This document shows, one piece after another, positions 40,924 through 50,133 of a stretch of 64,000 nt of DNA. A program made the translations under genes and the position numbers. Where the stretch lies: the NCBI RefSeq assembly GCF_001612985.1, contig NZ_BDBM01000014.1, positions 62,001 through 126,000 of the forward strand, in the 5' to 3' direction. The DNA comes from Nocardia gamkensis NBRC 108242. GTDB lineage: Bacteria; Actinomycetota; Actinomycetes; Mycobacteriales; Mycobacteriaceae. The notes under the pieces were generated by a model, which ran no database searches, had not been told where the DNA came from, and saw only the letters and a list, made by a program, of their open reading frames with translations. How positions within the stretch are numbered: position 1 is the stretch's first letter; each line of letters starts with the position of its first letter.

Positions 40924-41879
40924 TTCGCCTTCTCCCCATGCTGCGCGTCGGCGAGTTGCTGTAGCTGTTTGGCGGTCAGCCGGCGGGAGACGCCGCGCGA
41001 GTAGTAGCGCTCCAAGTAGTACTGCCCGACCATGAGCACACTCGTGATGGCCAAGTACCAGGTGGCGGCGACCAGCAGCAGCGGGATGGGCTGGAAGTTC
41101 ACGCCGTAGATGTCGCGCGCCCGGCCGAACAGATCGGTGCTCAGCGGGATACCGGTGACCAGCGAGGTGGTCTTCAGCATGCCGATGAGCTCGTTGCCGG
41201 TCGGCGGGATGATCACGCGCATGGCCTGCGGCAGCACCGTGCGGCGCATGGTCTGGCTCCAGGACATGCCGAGCGCGAACGACGCCTCCCGCTGCCCCTC
41301 ACCGACGGAATTGATTCCGGCCCGGACGATTTCGGCCATGTAGGCGGCTTCGTTGAGACCGAGGCCGAGCACCGCGAAGGCGAACGCGGCCTGCAGGTGC
41401 TGCACGTCGAGCTGGAAGAACTGCGGCCCGAACGGGATGCCCAGGTGGATCTGCCGGTACAGCGAGGGGACCAACCCCCAGAACACCAGCTGCACGAACA
41501 CCGGGGTGCCGCGGAAGATCCAGAGATACACCCAGGCCGTGCTCCGCAACACCGGATTCGGTGACAGCCGCATGACGGCGAGTGTCGTCCCGAGCGCGAC
41601 CGCGATCGCCATCGCGCACACGGTCAGTTCCAGCGTCACGATGGCGCCCGCGGTGATCCGGGTGTCGAACAGGTATTTCCCGTAGGTATCCCAGCGATAG
41701 GCCGGGTTCGTCGCGGCGCCGTAGACGAACAGCGCCACCAAGACGAGGATGACCGCCGCCGCTATCCAGCGCCCCGGCCTGCGCAGCGGAACCGCTTTGA
41801 TCGGCTCCGGCTCCCGCGCCTGGTCCGCTCCGCCGGGCCCGGGATCGCCGGGCGCCGGCCGAGTGTCGTCGTCCGCCAT
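40920..41879 (-). CDS. Polar amino acid ABC transporter permease
   Basis: A 319-aa membrane protein of the HisM/GlnP type. A long charged cytoplasmic N-terminus (about 30 aa) precedes helix 1 ([18 protein letters not shown]). The EAA-type loop is in [20 protein letters not shown]. The single permease would work as a homodimer. It starts 3 bp after the substrate-binding-protein stop. Confidence 0.94.
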   Translation of the reverse strand: MADDDTRPAPGDPGPGGADQAREPEPIKAVPLRRPGRWIAAAVILVLVALFVYGAATNPAYRWDTYGKYLFDTRITAGAIVTLELTVCAMAIAVALGTTLAVMRLSPNPVLRSTAWVYLWIFRGTPVFVQLVFWGLVPSLYRQIHLGIPFGPQFFQLDVQHLQAAFAFAVLGLGLNEAAYMAEIVRAGINSVGEGQREASFALGMSWSQTMRRTVLPQAMRVIIPPTGNELIGMLKTTSLVTGIPLSTDLFGRARDIYGVNFQPIPLLLVAATWYLAITSVLMVGQYYLERYYSRGVSRRLTAKQLQQLADAQHGEKAK

Positions 41880-41882
41880 CGA

Positions 41883-42791
41883 TCAGCTCACAGCGCCGTT
41901 GACGAGGGACTTGGTGATGGCGCCTTCCTGGACACCCCAGTTCTTCGTGATCTCGACGTACTTGCCGGTGTCGATCAGGTGCTGAACCGCCTTCTGCAGC
42001 ACGGCGGCCAGCGGCGCGCCCTTGGGCACCGCCCAGCCGTAGGGGGCGGAGTCGAACACCGGGCCCGCGTTCTCGATCTTGCCGCCGCTCTGCTTGATCG
42101 CGTACGCCGTCACCGGGGAGTCGGCCGACATGGCGTCGACCTGGCCGAGCACCAGCGCGTTGGTCGCGGCGCTCTGCTCGTCGAACGGCTTGATGTCGAT
42201 GGCGGGTTTGCCCTCGGCGACGCACTTGGCGCTCTTGGCGGGCACCTCGTCGGTGTGCTCCACCGTGGTGGCCTGCACGGCGACCTTCTTGCCGCAGGCG
42301 TTCTCCGGGTCGACCGGCTTGCCCTTCTGCTGGGCCCACTGGACGCCCGCGTTGAAGTAGGTGGTGAAGTCGACCTGCTGCTCGCGTTCCTTGGAGTCGG
42401 TGATCGACGACATGCCCACGTCGTAGGTTCCGGCCTGGATCGAGGGGATGATCTTCTCGAAGGCCGACTCGACGTATTCGGCCTCGACGCCGAGCACGGA
42501 GGCGACCGCGTCCATCAGGTCCACGTCGAAGCCCACGATCCGGCCGCTGGCGTCCTTGTACTCGTTCGGCTGATAGGGGATGTTCACGCCGACGACGAGC
42601 TTGCCGGACTGCTTGATCTTGTCGGGGAGTTGCGCGGCGATCTCGTCGACTTTGTCCACCTGCACCTTGGCCGCCGAGGGGCCGGTGTCCTCGGTGTTCG
42701 TAGTACAGCCCGTCAGCACCACCGCACCCGCGGCGAGCACACCCATGGTGGCTCGCAGGGCGCGCCTGCCGAGAAACGAACGATCAGACAC
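41883..42791 (-). CDS. Polar amino acid ABC transporter substrate-binding lipoprotein
   Basis: A 302-aa extracellular binding protein. The signal peptide has a Tat-like FLGRRALRATMG start and the lipobox VLTGC. The SBP_bac_3 fold follows (KLVVGVNIPYQPNEYKDASG, DVDLMDAVASVLGVEAEYVE, AGTYDVGMSSITDSKEREQQ). The glutamate/glutamine/basic amino acid group is probable; the exact ligand is not. I chose GTG at 42791, with GGAGGG at 6 nt. First gene of the operon. Confidence 0.93.
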   Translation of the reverse strand: MSDRSFLGRRALRATMGVLAAGAVVLTGCTTNTEDTGPSAAKVQVDKVDEIAAQLPDKIKQSGKLVVGVNIPYQPNEYKDASGRIVGFDVDLMDAVASVLGVEAEYVESAFEKIIPSIQAGTYDVGMSSITDSKEREQQVDFTTYFNAGVQWAQQKGKPVDPENACGKKVAVQATTVEHTDEVPAKSAKCVAEGKPAIDIKPFDEQSAATNALVLGQVDAMSADSPVTAYAIKQSGGKIENAGPVFDSAPYGWAVPKGAPLAAVLQKAVQHLIDTGKYVEITKNWGVQEGAITKSLVNGAVS

Positions 42792-43038
42792 AACAGCCCT
42801 CCACATTTCGGCTCCACGAAACCCGGGCGTCACCACCCGTTTGGCAATCTAAGCGACCAGGGCGCTCCGCGCTGGACAGTAATGCAACAGCAACACGACC
42901 GGGCGCGCCGTCCGATGCCGGTTCACCGGCGGGACACCCTACCCTCCTGGTCGCTGACCTGCGAATTCAGGACCGGGCGCGGGCCGCGCGGAGCCCCGGG
43001 CGAGCGAACGCCGACGGCGTACGAACGACCGGCTCCGG

Positions 43039-44133
43039 CTACCGGCGGTGCACCCTGGCGCACACCTGCTCGGTGAACTCACCGGTGGAGGCGAGCCCTC
43101 CGAGGTCGGCGGTGGCGATGCCCGCCTCGAAGGTCGCGGCCACGGCCCGCTCGATGCGCTCACCCGCCCGCGCCAAGGTCCCCTCGGCGTCCCGGGTAGC
43201 CAACCAGCGCAACAGCATCGCCGACGACAACTGCAGCGCCGCCGGGTTCGCCCGGTTGTGCCCGGCCAGCGACGGCGCCGCGCCGTGCACCGCCTGGGCC
43301 ATCGCCGTGGTAGCCGAACAGTTCAGCGACGCGGCCAGCCCGAGCGATCCGCTCAACTCCCCGGCCAGGTCGGACAGGATGTCACCGAACAGGTTCTCGG
43401 TGACCAGTACGTCGTAGTCGGCGGCGGCTCGGACCAGGTGCGCGGCCGCCGCGTCGACGTGTTCGTCGTCCACCTCGATCCCCGGGTACGCCCCGCCGAC
43501 CTCGCGGCAGACGTCGCGGAACAGCCCCATCGTCAACGGCAGGACATTGGCCTTGTGCACGATGGTCACCCGCTTGCGCCGTGTCGCGGCCAGCCGGAAC
43601 GCCTCGTGCGCGATCCGCTCGCAGGCCGCACGGGTCACCAGCCCCACCGACATCGCGACGTCAGGCGTCGGCCGGAACTCCCCCGACCCGGCGAACATGT
43701 TGCGGTCGGCGTAGAACCCTTCGCTGTTCTCCCGGACGATCACCAGGTCGATGTCCGGCGCCGCGGCGCGCACACCGGCGAAGGCCCGCGCGGGACGGAT
43801 GTTGGCGTAGAGGCCGAAATGCTTGCGGATCAGGCCGCCGGGCGCGACGCGATGTTCGGCCGGATAGGACGCGTTGTCGTGCGGGCCGAGAATCCACGCG
43901 TCCACCCCGGCCAGCTCCTCGAGCGTCTGCTCGGGCAATGGGGTGCCGAACTCGGCGATGGCGCGGTGCCCCATGAGCAGCGGCACCCATTCGACCGGCG
44001 GGGCTCCCGCGGCGGCCAGCGCCTCGTCGACCACCTGCCCGGCCGCTCGCACCACCTCGGGGCCGATACCGTCGCCATCGATCAGGCCGAGCCGCAGCGC
44101 CCGGTTCCGGCGGGGTTGGTTCGCGTCGTTCAC
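43039..44133 (-). CDS. Isocitrate/isopropylmalate dehydrogenase family protein
   Basis: A 364-aa NAD(P)-dependent beta-hydroxyacid oxidative decarboxylase. Motifs: LIDGDGIGPEVVRAAGQVVD, HFGLYANIRPARAF, the substrate loop VIVRENSEGFY, the Lys of VTIVHKANVLPL, and the Mg-binding NLFGDILSDLAGELSGSLGL. It could be a 3-isopropylmalate or a tartrate/isocitrate-type dehydrogenase; the loop does not settle it. leuC/leuD are not near. An orphan LeuA regulatory domain lies 1.2 kb to the right. Confidence 0.9.
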   Translation of the reverse strand: MNDANQPRRNRALRLGLIDGDGIGPEVVRAAGQVVDEALAAAGAPPVEWVPLLMGHRAIAEFGTPLPEQTLEELAGVDAWILGPHDNASYPAEHRVAPGGLIRKHFGLYANIRPARAFAGVRAAAPDIDLVIVRENSEGFYADRNMFAGSGEFRPTPDVAMSVGLVTRAACERIAHEAFRLAATRRKRVTIVHKANVLPLTMGLFRDVCREVGGAYPGIEVDDEHVDAAAAHLVRAAADYDVLVTENLFGDILSDLAGELSGSLGLAASLNCSATTAMAQAVHGAAPSLAGHNRANPAALQLSSAMLLRWLATRDAEGTLARAGERIERAVAATFEAGIATADLGGLASTGEFTEQVCARVHRR

Positions 44134-44211
44134 CGCAACATCCTCCCGCCGACGCGCCCGGCTGCCCGAAGCGGCCCGCGGACACGCCGATTGCGGTTAC
44201 CTTCGGGGACC

Positions 44212-44742
44212 ATGGTGCAGTCGGTCGAACTACTCCTCGACGAGGCCGCCGACGCCGAGATCCGCGGGCAGTGGCAACTGCTCGCGGAGGCCGGTGTGCG
44301 CAGCCTCGCCGCGCGCACCGACGAGTCCAATCGTCCGCACATCACCGCCGCGGTGGCAAAGCAGATCTGGCCGCGCATCGAGCAGGCGCTCGACGAGCAG
44401 ATCTTCGCGCCGATCCCGGTACGGCTCGGTGGCGTGGTGGTCTTCGGTGCGCGCCGTTGCATCCTGGTGCGGCTGGTGGTGCCGACCGAGGCGCTGCTCA
44501 CCCTGCACCGCCGGATCTTCCACACGATCTCCCCGTGCCCCGGCGTGCCCGCCAACGTGCAACCGGACGCGTGGACCCCGCACATCACCCTGGCCAGGCG
44601 GGTGCCGCCGCACCAACTCGGCGAGGCGATCCACGCCGTCGCCAGGGACCGGGATTTTCCGGCGACCGTGCTGGGTATCCGTCGATGGGACGGGGATCAG
44701 CGGCGCGAGTGGCCGGTCGGCCGGATCCGCCGTGGAAGATAA
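44212..44742 (+). CDS. 2H phosphoesterase (2'-5' RNA ligase family)
   Basis: A 176-aa two-histidine phosphoesterase. Both HxT motifs are present: RPHITAAV near residue 42 and TPHITLARR near 123. Family members open or join 2',5' or cyclic phosphodiester bonds in RNA or nucleotides. ATG at 44212. Followed by thioredoxin after 47 bp on the same strand. Confidence 0.88.
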   Translation: MVQSVELLLDEAADAEIRGQWQLLAEAGVRSLAARTDESNRPHITAAVAKQIWPRIEQALDEQIFAPIPVRLGGVVVFGARRCILVRLVVPTEALLTLHRRIFHTISPCPGVPANVQPDAWTPHITLARRVPPHQLGEAIHAVARDRDFPATVLGIRRWDGDQRREWPVGRIRRGR

Positions 44743-44789
44743 CCGGAGCAGCCCGCGTTGTAGCAGGCACACCGAAACGAGAGGACGTC

Positions 44790-45161
44790 ATGGCCACCCA
44801 GACGCTGACCCAGCAGAACTTCGACGAGGTAGTCACCGGAAACGACGTGGTACTCGTCGATTTCTGGGCCGATTGGTGCGGTCCGTGCAAGAGTTTCGCA
44901 CCGACTTTCGAGGCCTCCTCCGCCAAGCACCCCGACGTGGTGCACGGAAAGGTCGACACCGAATCCGAGCAGGGCCTCGCGGCGGCCGCGAACATCCGCT
45001 CCATTCCGACGATCATGGCTTTCCGGGAGGGCGTGCTGGTGTTCGCGCAGCCCGGCGCGCTGCCGCCCGCGGCGCTCGAGGATCTGGTGAGCCAGGTCAA
45101 GGCGCTGGACATGGACGAGGTGCGCAAGCAGATCGCCGAGCAGCAGCAGGCCGCCGAGTAG
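44790..45161 (+). CDS. Thioredoxin
   Basis: A 123-aa thioredoxin. Active site WCGPCK (Cys30, Cys33), cis-Pro in IRSIPTIMAFREG. The C-terminal extension (KALDMDEVRKQIAEQQQAAE) is slightly longer than classical TrxA (about 108 aa). ATG at 44790 after GAGG. No reductase gene is adjacent, so it is a secondary thioredoxin fed by a reductase elsewhere. Confidence 0.95.
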   Translation: MATQTLTQQNFDEVVTGNDVVLVDFWADWCGPCKSFAPTFEASSAKHPDVVHGKVDTESEQGLAAAANIRSIPTIMAFREGVLVFAQPGALPPAALEDLVSQVKALDMDEVRKQIAEQQQAAE

Positions 45162-45180
45162 CAGACCGACGGTGGACCAC

Positions 45181-45204
45181 GCGGCGCGACAGGCCTTGCG
45201 CCGC
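45181..45204. terminator. Hairpin 1 of three after the thioredoxin gene
   Basis: GCGGCGC (45181-45187) with GCGCCGC (45198-45204), 10-nt loop, 20 bp after the thioredoxin stop. No U-tract. Confidence 0.55.
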
Positions 45205-45217
45205 AATGGTATTGATT

Positions 45218-45265
45218 CGGGCCCGGGTACGGACAGGCGAATGCGGCAGTCCGTATCCGGGCCCG
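45218..45265. terminator. Hairpin 2 of three: 17-bp arms
   Basis: CGGGCCCGGGTACGGAC (45218-45234) pairs with GTCCGTATCCGGGCCCG (45249-45265); the only deviation is one G-U. Loop 14 nt. Very stable; no U-tract. Confidence 0.65.
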
Positions 45266-45291
45266 CACCACGTCCGGCGCCGGTCAGCGTC

Positions 45292-45326
45292 CGACCGCGG
45301 GGCGACGTGCTGCCGCCCCGCGGTCG
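45292..45326. terminator. Hairpin 3 of three: 13-bp arms
   Basis: CGACCGCGGGGCG (45292-45304) with CGCCCCGCGGTCG (45314-45326), 9-nt loop, 11 bp before the stop of the convergent LeuA-like gene. Probably the stop signal for that gene. Confidence 0.6.
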
Positions 45327-45337
45327 AACGCCGGATC

Positions 45338-45775
45338 TCAGGACACGCCGAGCAGGTTGACGCCCGCGATCATGGCGCGGACCGTCGACTCGGCGCCGTC
45401 GTCCGCGATCGCCGCGCCCCAGCCGCGCCTGCCGTTGCATTCGCACTGCACGAACGTGGCGGTGCCCTCGGCGGTGCGCCGCTGGTGGAATTGCAGGATC
45501 TCCACCGGATAGCCCTCCTCGTAGAGGGCCGAGGTCATCGCCGCGACGGGGCTGCCGGTGGCGATGACGGTCCGCAAATGGCCTGCGAACTCCAGCGTGG
45601 CGGTGAACTCCGCGGTCCTGGCGCCCGCGGGCGACCATTCGCCGAGGCGGATCGGACCGCCGTGCGCACAGTAGCGGCTGTGGAACTCCGCCGAGGTCAG
45701 CCCGGCCGCTTCGGCACGTAGGGCCTTGGGAGCGGCGGCGTGGAACAGGTCTGTATCAAGAGTCAGGATGGTCAT
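45338..45775 (-). CDS. Stand-alone LeuA allosteric (dimerisation) domain protein
   Basis: A 145-aa protein with no catalytic HMGL-like barrel. It corresponds to the C-terminal leucine-binding regulatory domain of 2-isopropylmalate synthase: TATLEFAGHLRTVIATGSPV, AAMTSALYEEGYPVEILQFH, QRRTAEGTATFVQCECNGRR, GWGAAIADDGAESTVRAMIA. N-terminally there is LTSAEFHSRYCAHGGPIRLG, as in the linker of LeuA. It may bind leucine or modulate LeuA, or be a remnant turned to another use. ATG at 45775. Confidence 0.78.
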   Translation of the reverse strand: MTILTLDTDLFHAAAPKALRAEAAGLTSAEFHSRYCAHGGPIRLGEWSPAGARTAEFTATLEFAGHLRTVIATGSPVAAMTSALYEEGYPVEILQFHQRRTAEGTATFVQCECNGRRGWGAAIADDGAESTVRAMIAGVNLLGVS

Positions 45776-45871
45776 TGAAAGTAGGTCTTCCCGAAGAATG
45801 TCGTGGCTCAGTTGACAGAGGGGACCAGCACTAACAAGTGGAAAAGCCCGCAGCGAGGGGGCCGGCCCGGA

Positions 45872-46120
45872 TCAGACCCCGCTACGGCGGGCTACTACGA
45901 GAACTCGGGGACGCGGCGCCACCGTCGCGGTGAGCGGAAGTAGCTCGGCGCGAACCTCGGACTCGGAGGCGGTAGCCTGCGCAGCCACGGAGGGCCCGAT
46001 GAGCGACGCCGAAAGCAGAGCGCTGTCGCGGTCTGCGACGGTGAGCGCTGCACTGCGGCGGTCGGCGGGATTCGGCACGGCATCGAGGATAGGGACATCG
46101 CGGCGCAATAGCAACCACAT
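45872..46120 (-). CDS. Possible small hypothetical protein (82 aa)
   Basis: Not recognised. The ORF MWLLLRRDVPILDAVPNPAD continues with Ala/Ser-rich sequence to LVVARRSGV. Codon use is plausible, but no ribosome site is seen before ATG 46120. It ends 96 bp upstream of the LeuA-like gene on the same strand. It may be real, or merely an open frame in the leader of that gene. Confidence 0.3.
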   Translation of the reverse strand: MWLLLRRDVPILDAVPNPADRRSAALTVADRDSALLSASLIGPSVAAQATASESEVRAELLPLTATVAPRPRVLVVARRSGV

Positions 46121-46201
46121 CCGATGCCCGATTTGTCTACTGACGAGTACCATCCCTGCAGTTCAGGACGTTGCGGCCGGTACGAGGGTAGCGTCGGTGA
46201 C

Positions 46202-46516
46202 ATGGGTCTCCTCGTGGCCATGACCATTCCAGGTCTGGCGGTGCTGCTCATCGTCCTGGCCTTCGCCGAAGTGGCCTGGAACAGGCTCACCGGCAGCCGA
46301 GCACTGCCCTGGACTCGCGCGCGGTCCGGCCGCCCCGTGGCCGCCGCGGGCTTCGAGGAGGTCACGGCAGTCTTCCAGGGCGGCAAACACCACGAGTTCG
46401 AGCAGCGCCTGACGACGCTGATGCACCGGGAGGACCCCTCCGACGGCGCGCCGCCGCGCGACGACGTGGACCTCACAGCGGGTTCGGCGCGCCTCGTTCC
46501 GCACCGGCTCCCGTGA
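46202..46516 (+). CDS. DUF6191-type small membrane protein
   Basis: A 104-aa protein with one N-terminal membrane helix (LLVAMTIPGLAVLLIVLAFA) and a soluble tail. The tail pattern AAAGFEEVTAVFQGGKHHEF and EDPSDGAPPRDDVDL is that of DUF6191 proteins of actinobacteria. Function unknown. ATG at 46202. Confidence 0.75.
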   Translation: MGLLVAMTIPGLAVLLIVLAFAEVAWNRLTGSRALPWTRARSGRPVAAAGFEEVTAVFQGGKHHEFEQRLTTLMHREDPSDGAPPRDDVDLTAGSARLVPHRLP

Positions 46517-46532
46517 AATACGCCGGAACACA

Positions 46533-46553
46533 GTGAGATCCGGGGAATCTCAC
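46533..46553. terminator. Small hairpin between convergent DUF6191 and carbonic anhydrase genes
   Basis: GTGAGAT (46533-46539) with ATCTCAC (46547-46553), loop CCGGGGA. No U-tract; modest stability. Confidence 0.4.
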
Positions 46554-46585
46554 CCGGACCTCACTGGCATAGTGGGAAATTCGCC

Positions 46586-47083
46586 TTACCGGCGAGCAAG
46601 GACCTCGTTCAGTTTGCCGGTGGCCACGTCGAACACGAAACCGCGGATCGAGTCCTTGTGCGGCACGAACGGACTGGCGACGATGCGCGCGATCGATTGG
46701 CGCACATCGGTTTCCAGGTCGGAGAACGACTCCGCCGACCACTCCGGCTTGATGCCGGTCTCCTCCTGGATGCTCGCCTTGAAGTCGTCGTCGGTGAAGG
46801 TGAGCATGCCGCAATCGGTGTGGTGGATCAGGATGATCTCCCTCGTCCCGAGCAGTCGCTGGCTGATCGCCAGCGAGCGGATCTCGTCGGAGGTGATCAC
46901 GCCGCCCGCGTTGCGGATGACGTGCGCCTCGCCCTCGGCGAGGCCGAGCGCGCCGTAGACGTTCAGCCGCGCGTCCATGCACGCGACCACGGCAACGCCC
47001 TTCGAGGGCGGTAGCGGCAGCGGGCCTCGGAAGGTGCTCGCGTAGGCCGCGTTGTTCTCCAGGTACTCATCGGTGACAGTCAT
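46586..47083 (-). CDS. Beta-carbonic anhydrase
   Basis: A 165-aa beta-class enzyme interconverting CO2 and bicarbonate. Zinc ligands Cys35 (VACMDARL), His88 and Cys91 (IHHTDCGML) and the Asp37-Arg39 dyad are in place. Short form, as in actinobacterial CanA/Rv1284-like enzymes. ATG at 47083 with AGGGG at 7 nt. The protein ends in VATGKLNEVLARR. Confidence 0.93.
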   Translation of the reverse strand: MTVTDEYLENNAAYASTFRGPLPLPPSKGVAVVACMDARLNVYGALGLAEGEAHVIRNAGGVITSDEIRSLAISQRLLGTREIILIHHTDCGMLTFTDDDFKASIQEETGIKPEWSAESFSDLETDVRQSIARIVASPFVPHKDSIRGFVFDVATGKLNEVLARR

Positions 47084-47279
47084 GGGCCATCCCCTGCGCT
47101 CGGTATGCGTGAATCCCTCGGTACGACCAGCCCCACGGTAGGTGGCCGCGCGGCACGGGACATCCGTCCCGTTCACCGTGATTCGTTTACTTGCACGCGG
47201 CGGCCCGATGGTAGCTCTCCGGATGCCGGATGCCGGGCCCCTGCGGTCGGGCCCGGCATGTCCTCCCGCGCCGCGCCGG

Positions 47280-50024
47280 TCAGTGCGCGGCGGAGTCCCA
47301 GCTGTGGCCGACGCCGACCGATACCTCCAGCGGCACGGAAAGGGCGATGGCGGCGGACATCTGCTCGCGTGCCAGCGCCTCGAGCGTCTCTCGTTCCCCG
47401 TCGGCGACCTCGAACAGCAGTTCGTCGTGGATCTGCAACAGCATCCTGGAGCGCAGCCCCGCCTCGCGCATCGCCCGGTGCACGTTGATCATCGCCACCT
47501 TGATGATGTCGGCCGCGGTGCCCTGGATCGGGGCGTTGAGCGCCATCCGCTCGGCCGATTCCCGGCGCTGCCGGTTGCTGGAGTCCAGATCGGGCAGGTA
47601 GCGGCGGCGGCCGAACAGCGTCTCGGTATAGCCGACCTTGCGCGCCTGCTCCACCACCTCGTAGAGGTAGTCGCGGATGCGGCCGAAGCGGGCGAAGTAG
47701 ACCTCCATCTGCTCCTTCGCCTCGGTGGTGCTGATCTTCAGCTGCGCGGACAGGCCGTAGGAACTCAACCCGTAGGCCAGGCCGTAGGACATCGCCTTGA
47801 TCCGGCGGCGCAGTTCCGGACTCACTTCGGAGATCGGGATGTCGAAGGCTTTGGATGCCACGAAGGTGTGCAGGTCCTCACCGGAGTTGAACGCCTCGAT
47901 CAGCCCCTCGTCCCCGGACAGGTGCGCCATGATCCGCATCTCGATCTGGCTGTAGTCGGCGGTCATCAGCGACTGGTAGCCGGAGCCGACCACGAAGGTG
48001 TCGCGGATCTGCCTGCCGGTGTCGGTGCGGATCGGGATGTTCTGCAGATTCGGTTCGGTCGAGGACAGCCGCCCGGTGGCCGCGATCGTCTGGTTGAACG
48101 TGGTGTGGATGCGGCCGTCGTCGGCGACGCATTTGAGCAGTCCGTCGACGGTGACCTTGAGGCGGGTGGCGTCGCGGTGCCTGAGCAGATGCTCCAGGAA
48201 CGGGTGCTGGGTCTTCTCGTACAGCGACTCCAGCGCGTCCGCGTCGGTGGTGTAGCCGGTCTTGGTGCGCTTGGTCTTCGGCATGTCCAGCTCGTCGAAC
48301 AGCACCACCTGCAACTGCTTGGGCGAGCCGAGGTTGATCTGCTTGCCGATCACCTCGTAGGCCGCCTCCGCCGCCTCGGCCACCCGGTCGGCGAACTGCC
48401 GCTGCAGCGTCGCGAGCTGGTCGGTGTCCACCGCGATGCCCGCCTCTTCCAAGGTGGACAGCACGCCCAGCAGCGGCAGTTCCATCTCCGCCAGCAGCGG
48501 GGTGGCCTCGATCTGGGCCAGTTCCCCGTCGAGCGCGTCGGCCAGGTCCGCGACGGCACGCGCGCGCAGCATCTGCGCCCGCGCCAGCTCGGCGTCGACG
48601 GCGTCCTCTTCGTCGAGCAGCGACAGCTGCGCGGTCTCGCCGGTCTCGGCGCGCAACTCCCGGTGCAGGTAGCGCAGCGACAGGTCGTCGAGGTTGAACG
48701 TGCGCTGGCCCGGGCGAACCAGATACGCCGCCAGCGCGGTGTCGCTGGCCAGCCCGCCGAGGGTCCAGCCGCGGCCGCGCAGCGCGTGCACGGCGGCCTT
48801 GGCCTCGTGCAGCGCCTTCGGCACCGCCGGGTCGGCGAGCCAGGCGCCCAGCGCGGCCTCGTCCTCGGGGGTGAGCACGGTGACGTCGATGTAACCGCTC
48901 TCGCCGTCGCCCGCCGCGATGGCCAGCGCGCGGACGTCACCACCGGCCGGGGAGCCCGTGCCGAGAATCGAGACGCCGTGGCGCACACCGGCTTTCGCGT
49001 GCTCGCCGAGCCAGTCCGCGACCGCGCCGATCTCCAGCGCGCCGCCGCTGATCTCGAATCCCGCCTCCGCCTCCGGCTCCGGCGGCGCCAGCGTCTCGAA
49101 CAGCCGGTCGCGCAGCACGCGGAATTCGAGGTCGTCGAACAGCTGATGGATCTTCTCGCGATCCCACGGCCCCTGCGCCAGCTGGTCGGGGGTGTAGGGC
49201 AGCGGCACGTCCCGCATCAGCTCGGTGAGCTGCCGGTTGAGCACCACGCTGCTCAGGTTCGCCCGCAGCGCGTCACCGACCTTGCCCTTCACCTGATCGA
49301 CCTTCTCGACCAAGGTGTTCAGGTCGCCGTACTCGCGGATCCACTTGGCGGCGGTCTTCTCCCCCACGCCCGGGATGCCGGGCAGGTTGTCGCTCGGGTC
49401 GCCGCGCAGCGCCGCGTAATCGGGGTACTGGTTGGGCGTGAGGCCGTATTTCGCCATCACCTCGTCCGGGGTGAACCGGGTCAGGTCGGAGACGCCCTTG
49501 CGCGGGTACAGCACCGTGACGTTCTCGTTCACCAACTGGATGGAGTCCCGGTCGCCGGTGACGATCAACACGCGGAAACCCGCGGCCGTCGCCTGCGTGG
49601 TGAGCGTGGCGATGAGGTCGTCGGCCTCGAAGCCCTCGATCGCCATCACCGGGATGCCCAAGGCGCCCAGCACGTCCTTGGTGAGTTCGACCTGGCCGCG
49701 GAACTCGTCCGGGGTGGCGCTGCGATTGGCCTTGTACTCCGGGTACGCCTCGGCGCGGAAGGTCTGGCGCGAGACGTCGAACGCCGCGGCCACGTGCGTG
49801 GGCTTCTCGTCGCGCAGCAGGTTGATCAGCATCGCGGTGAAGCCGTAGACCGCGTTCGTGGTCTGCCCGGTGACCGTCTTGAAGTTCTCCGCGGGTAGCG
49901 CGAAGAACGCGCGATAGGCGATCGAATGCCCGTCCAGCAACAGCAACGTCGGCCGGTCTCCCGAGCCGGGATCGCCGGAGCCGGACGCGGGGGCGGGACG
50001 CGGAGCGGTCGTGGGTGAACTCAC
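47280..50024 (-). CDS. polA: DNA polymerase I
   Basis: PolA (914 aa): 5'-3' exonuclease/FEN domain (about residues 25-320, LLLLDGHSIAYRAFFALPAE and GVGEKTAAKW). A middle 3'-5' exonuclease-like domain (about 330-520) appears to lack the metal-binding acidic motifs, as in mycobacteria. The polymerase domain has motif A DYSQIEMRIMAHL, motif B RRRIKAMSYGLAYG and motif C QIHDELLFEV. GTG at 50024 has no ribosome site and lies 7 bp from the -10 TAGACT, so the mRNA is probably leaderless and driven by the damage promoter at 50032-50054. Confidence 0.97.
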   Translation of the reverse strand: MSSPTTAPRPAPASGSGDPGSGDRPTLLLLDGHSIAYRAFFALPAENFKTVTGQTTNAVYGFTAMLINLLRDEKPTHVAAAFDVSRQTFRAEAYPEYKANRSATPDEFRGQVELTKDVLGALGIPVMAIEGFEADDLIATLTTQATAAGFRVLIVTGDRDSIQLVNENVTVLYPRKGVSDLTRFTPDEVMAKYGLTPNQYPDYAALRGDPSDNLPGIPGVGEKTAAKWIREYGDLNTLVEKVDQVKGKVGDALRANLSSVVLNRQLTELMRDVPLPYTPDQLAQGPWDREKIHQLFDDLEFRVLRDRLFETLAPPEPEAEAGFEISGGALEIGAVADWLGEHAKAGVRHGVSILGTGSPAGGDVRALAIAAGDGESGYIDVTVLTPEDEAALGAWLADPAVPKALHEAKAAVHALRGRGWTLGGLASDTALAAYLVRPGQRTFNLDDLSLRYLHRELRAETGETAQLSLLDEEDAVDAELARAQMLRARAVADLADALDGELAQIEATPLLAEMELPLLGVLSTLEEAGIAVDTDQLATLQRQFADRVAEAAEAAYEVIGKQINLGSPKQLQVVLFDELDMPKTKRTKTGYTTDADALESLYEKTQHPFLEHLLRHRDATRLKVTVDGLLKCVADDGRIHTTFNQTIAATGRLSSTEPNLQNIPIRTDTGRQIRDTFVVGSGYQSLMTADYSQIEMRIMAHLSGDEGLIEAFNSGEDLHTFVASKAFDIPISEVSPELRRRIKAMSYGLAYGLSSYGLSAQLKISTTEAKEQMEVYFARFGRIRDYLYEVVEQARKVGYTETLFGRRRYLPDLDSSNRQRRESAERMALNAPIQGTAADIIKVAMINVHRAMREAGLRSRMLLQIHDELLFEVADGERETLEALAREQMSAAIALSVPLEVSVGVGHSWDSAAH

Positions 50025-50031
50025 GCCCCAG

Positions 50032-50054
50032 AGTCTAGGGACCGGCACCGACAA
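50032..50054 (-). promoter_or_regulatory. RecA-independent DNA-damage (PafBC-type) promoter of polA
   Basis: Minus strand: TTGTCGGTG (50054-50046), 8 bp, TAGACT (50037-50032). Full match to TTGTCRGTG-N8-TANNNT. Transcription would start at or next to the GTG start codon (50024). Confidence 0.83.
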
Positions 50055-50133
50055 GGCGATACGCCGACACCCAGGTGCCCCCGGCGCCGGACTTCCGGCT
50101 CACGGGACGCGCGTCGATCGCGCCCCGCGGCTG

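Noticed and set aside
45776..45830. Leu/Val-rich mini-frame (TTG TTA GTG CTG GTC) before the LeuA-like gene, like a leucine leader peptide
   Set aside because: No ATG or GTG with a ribosome site precedes it, and an in-frame stop lies upstream with no start in between. The terminator/antiterminator pair is also unclear.
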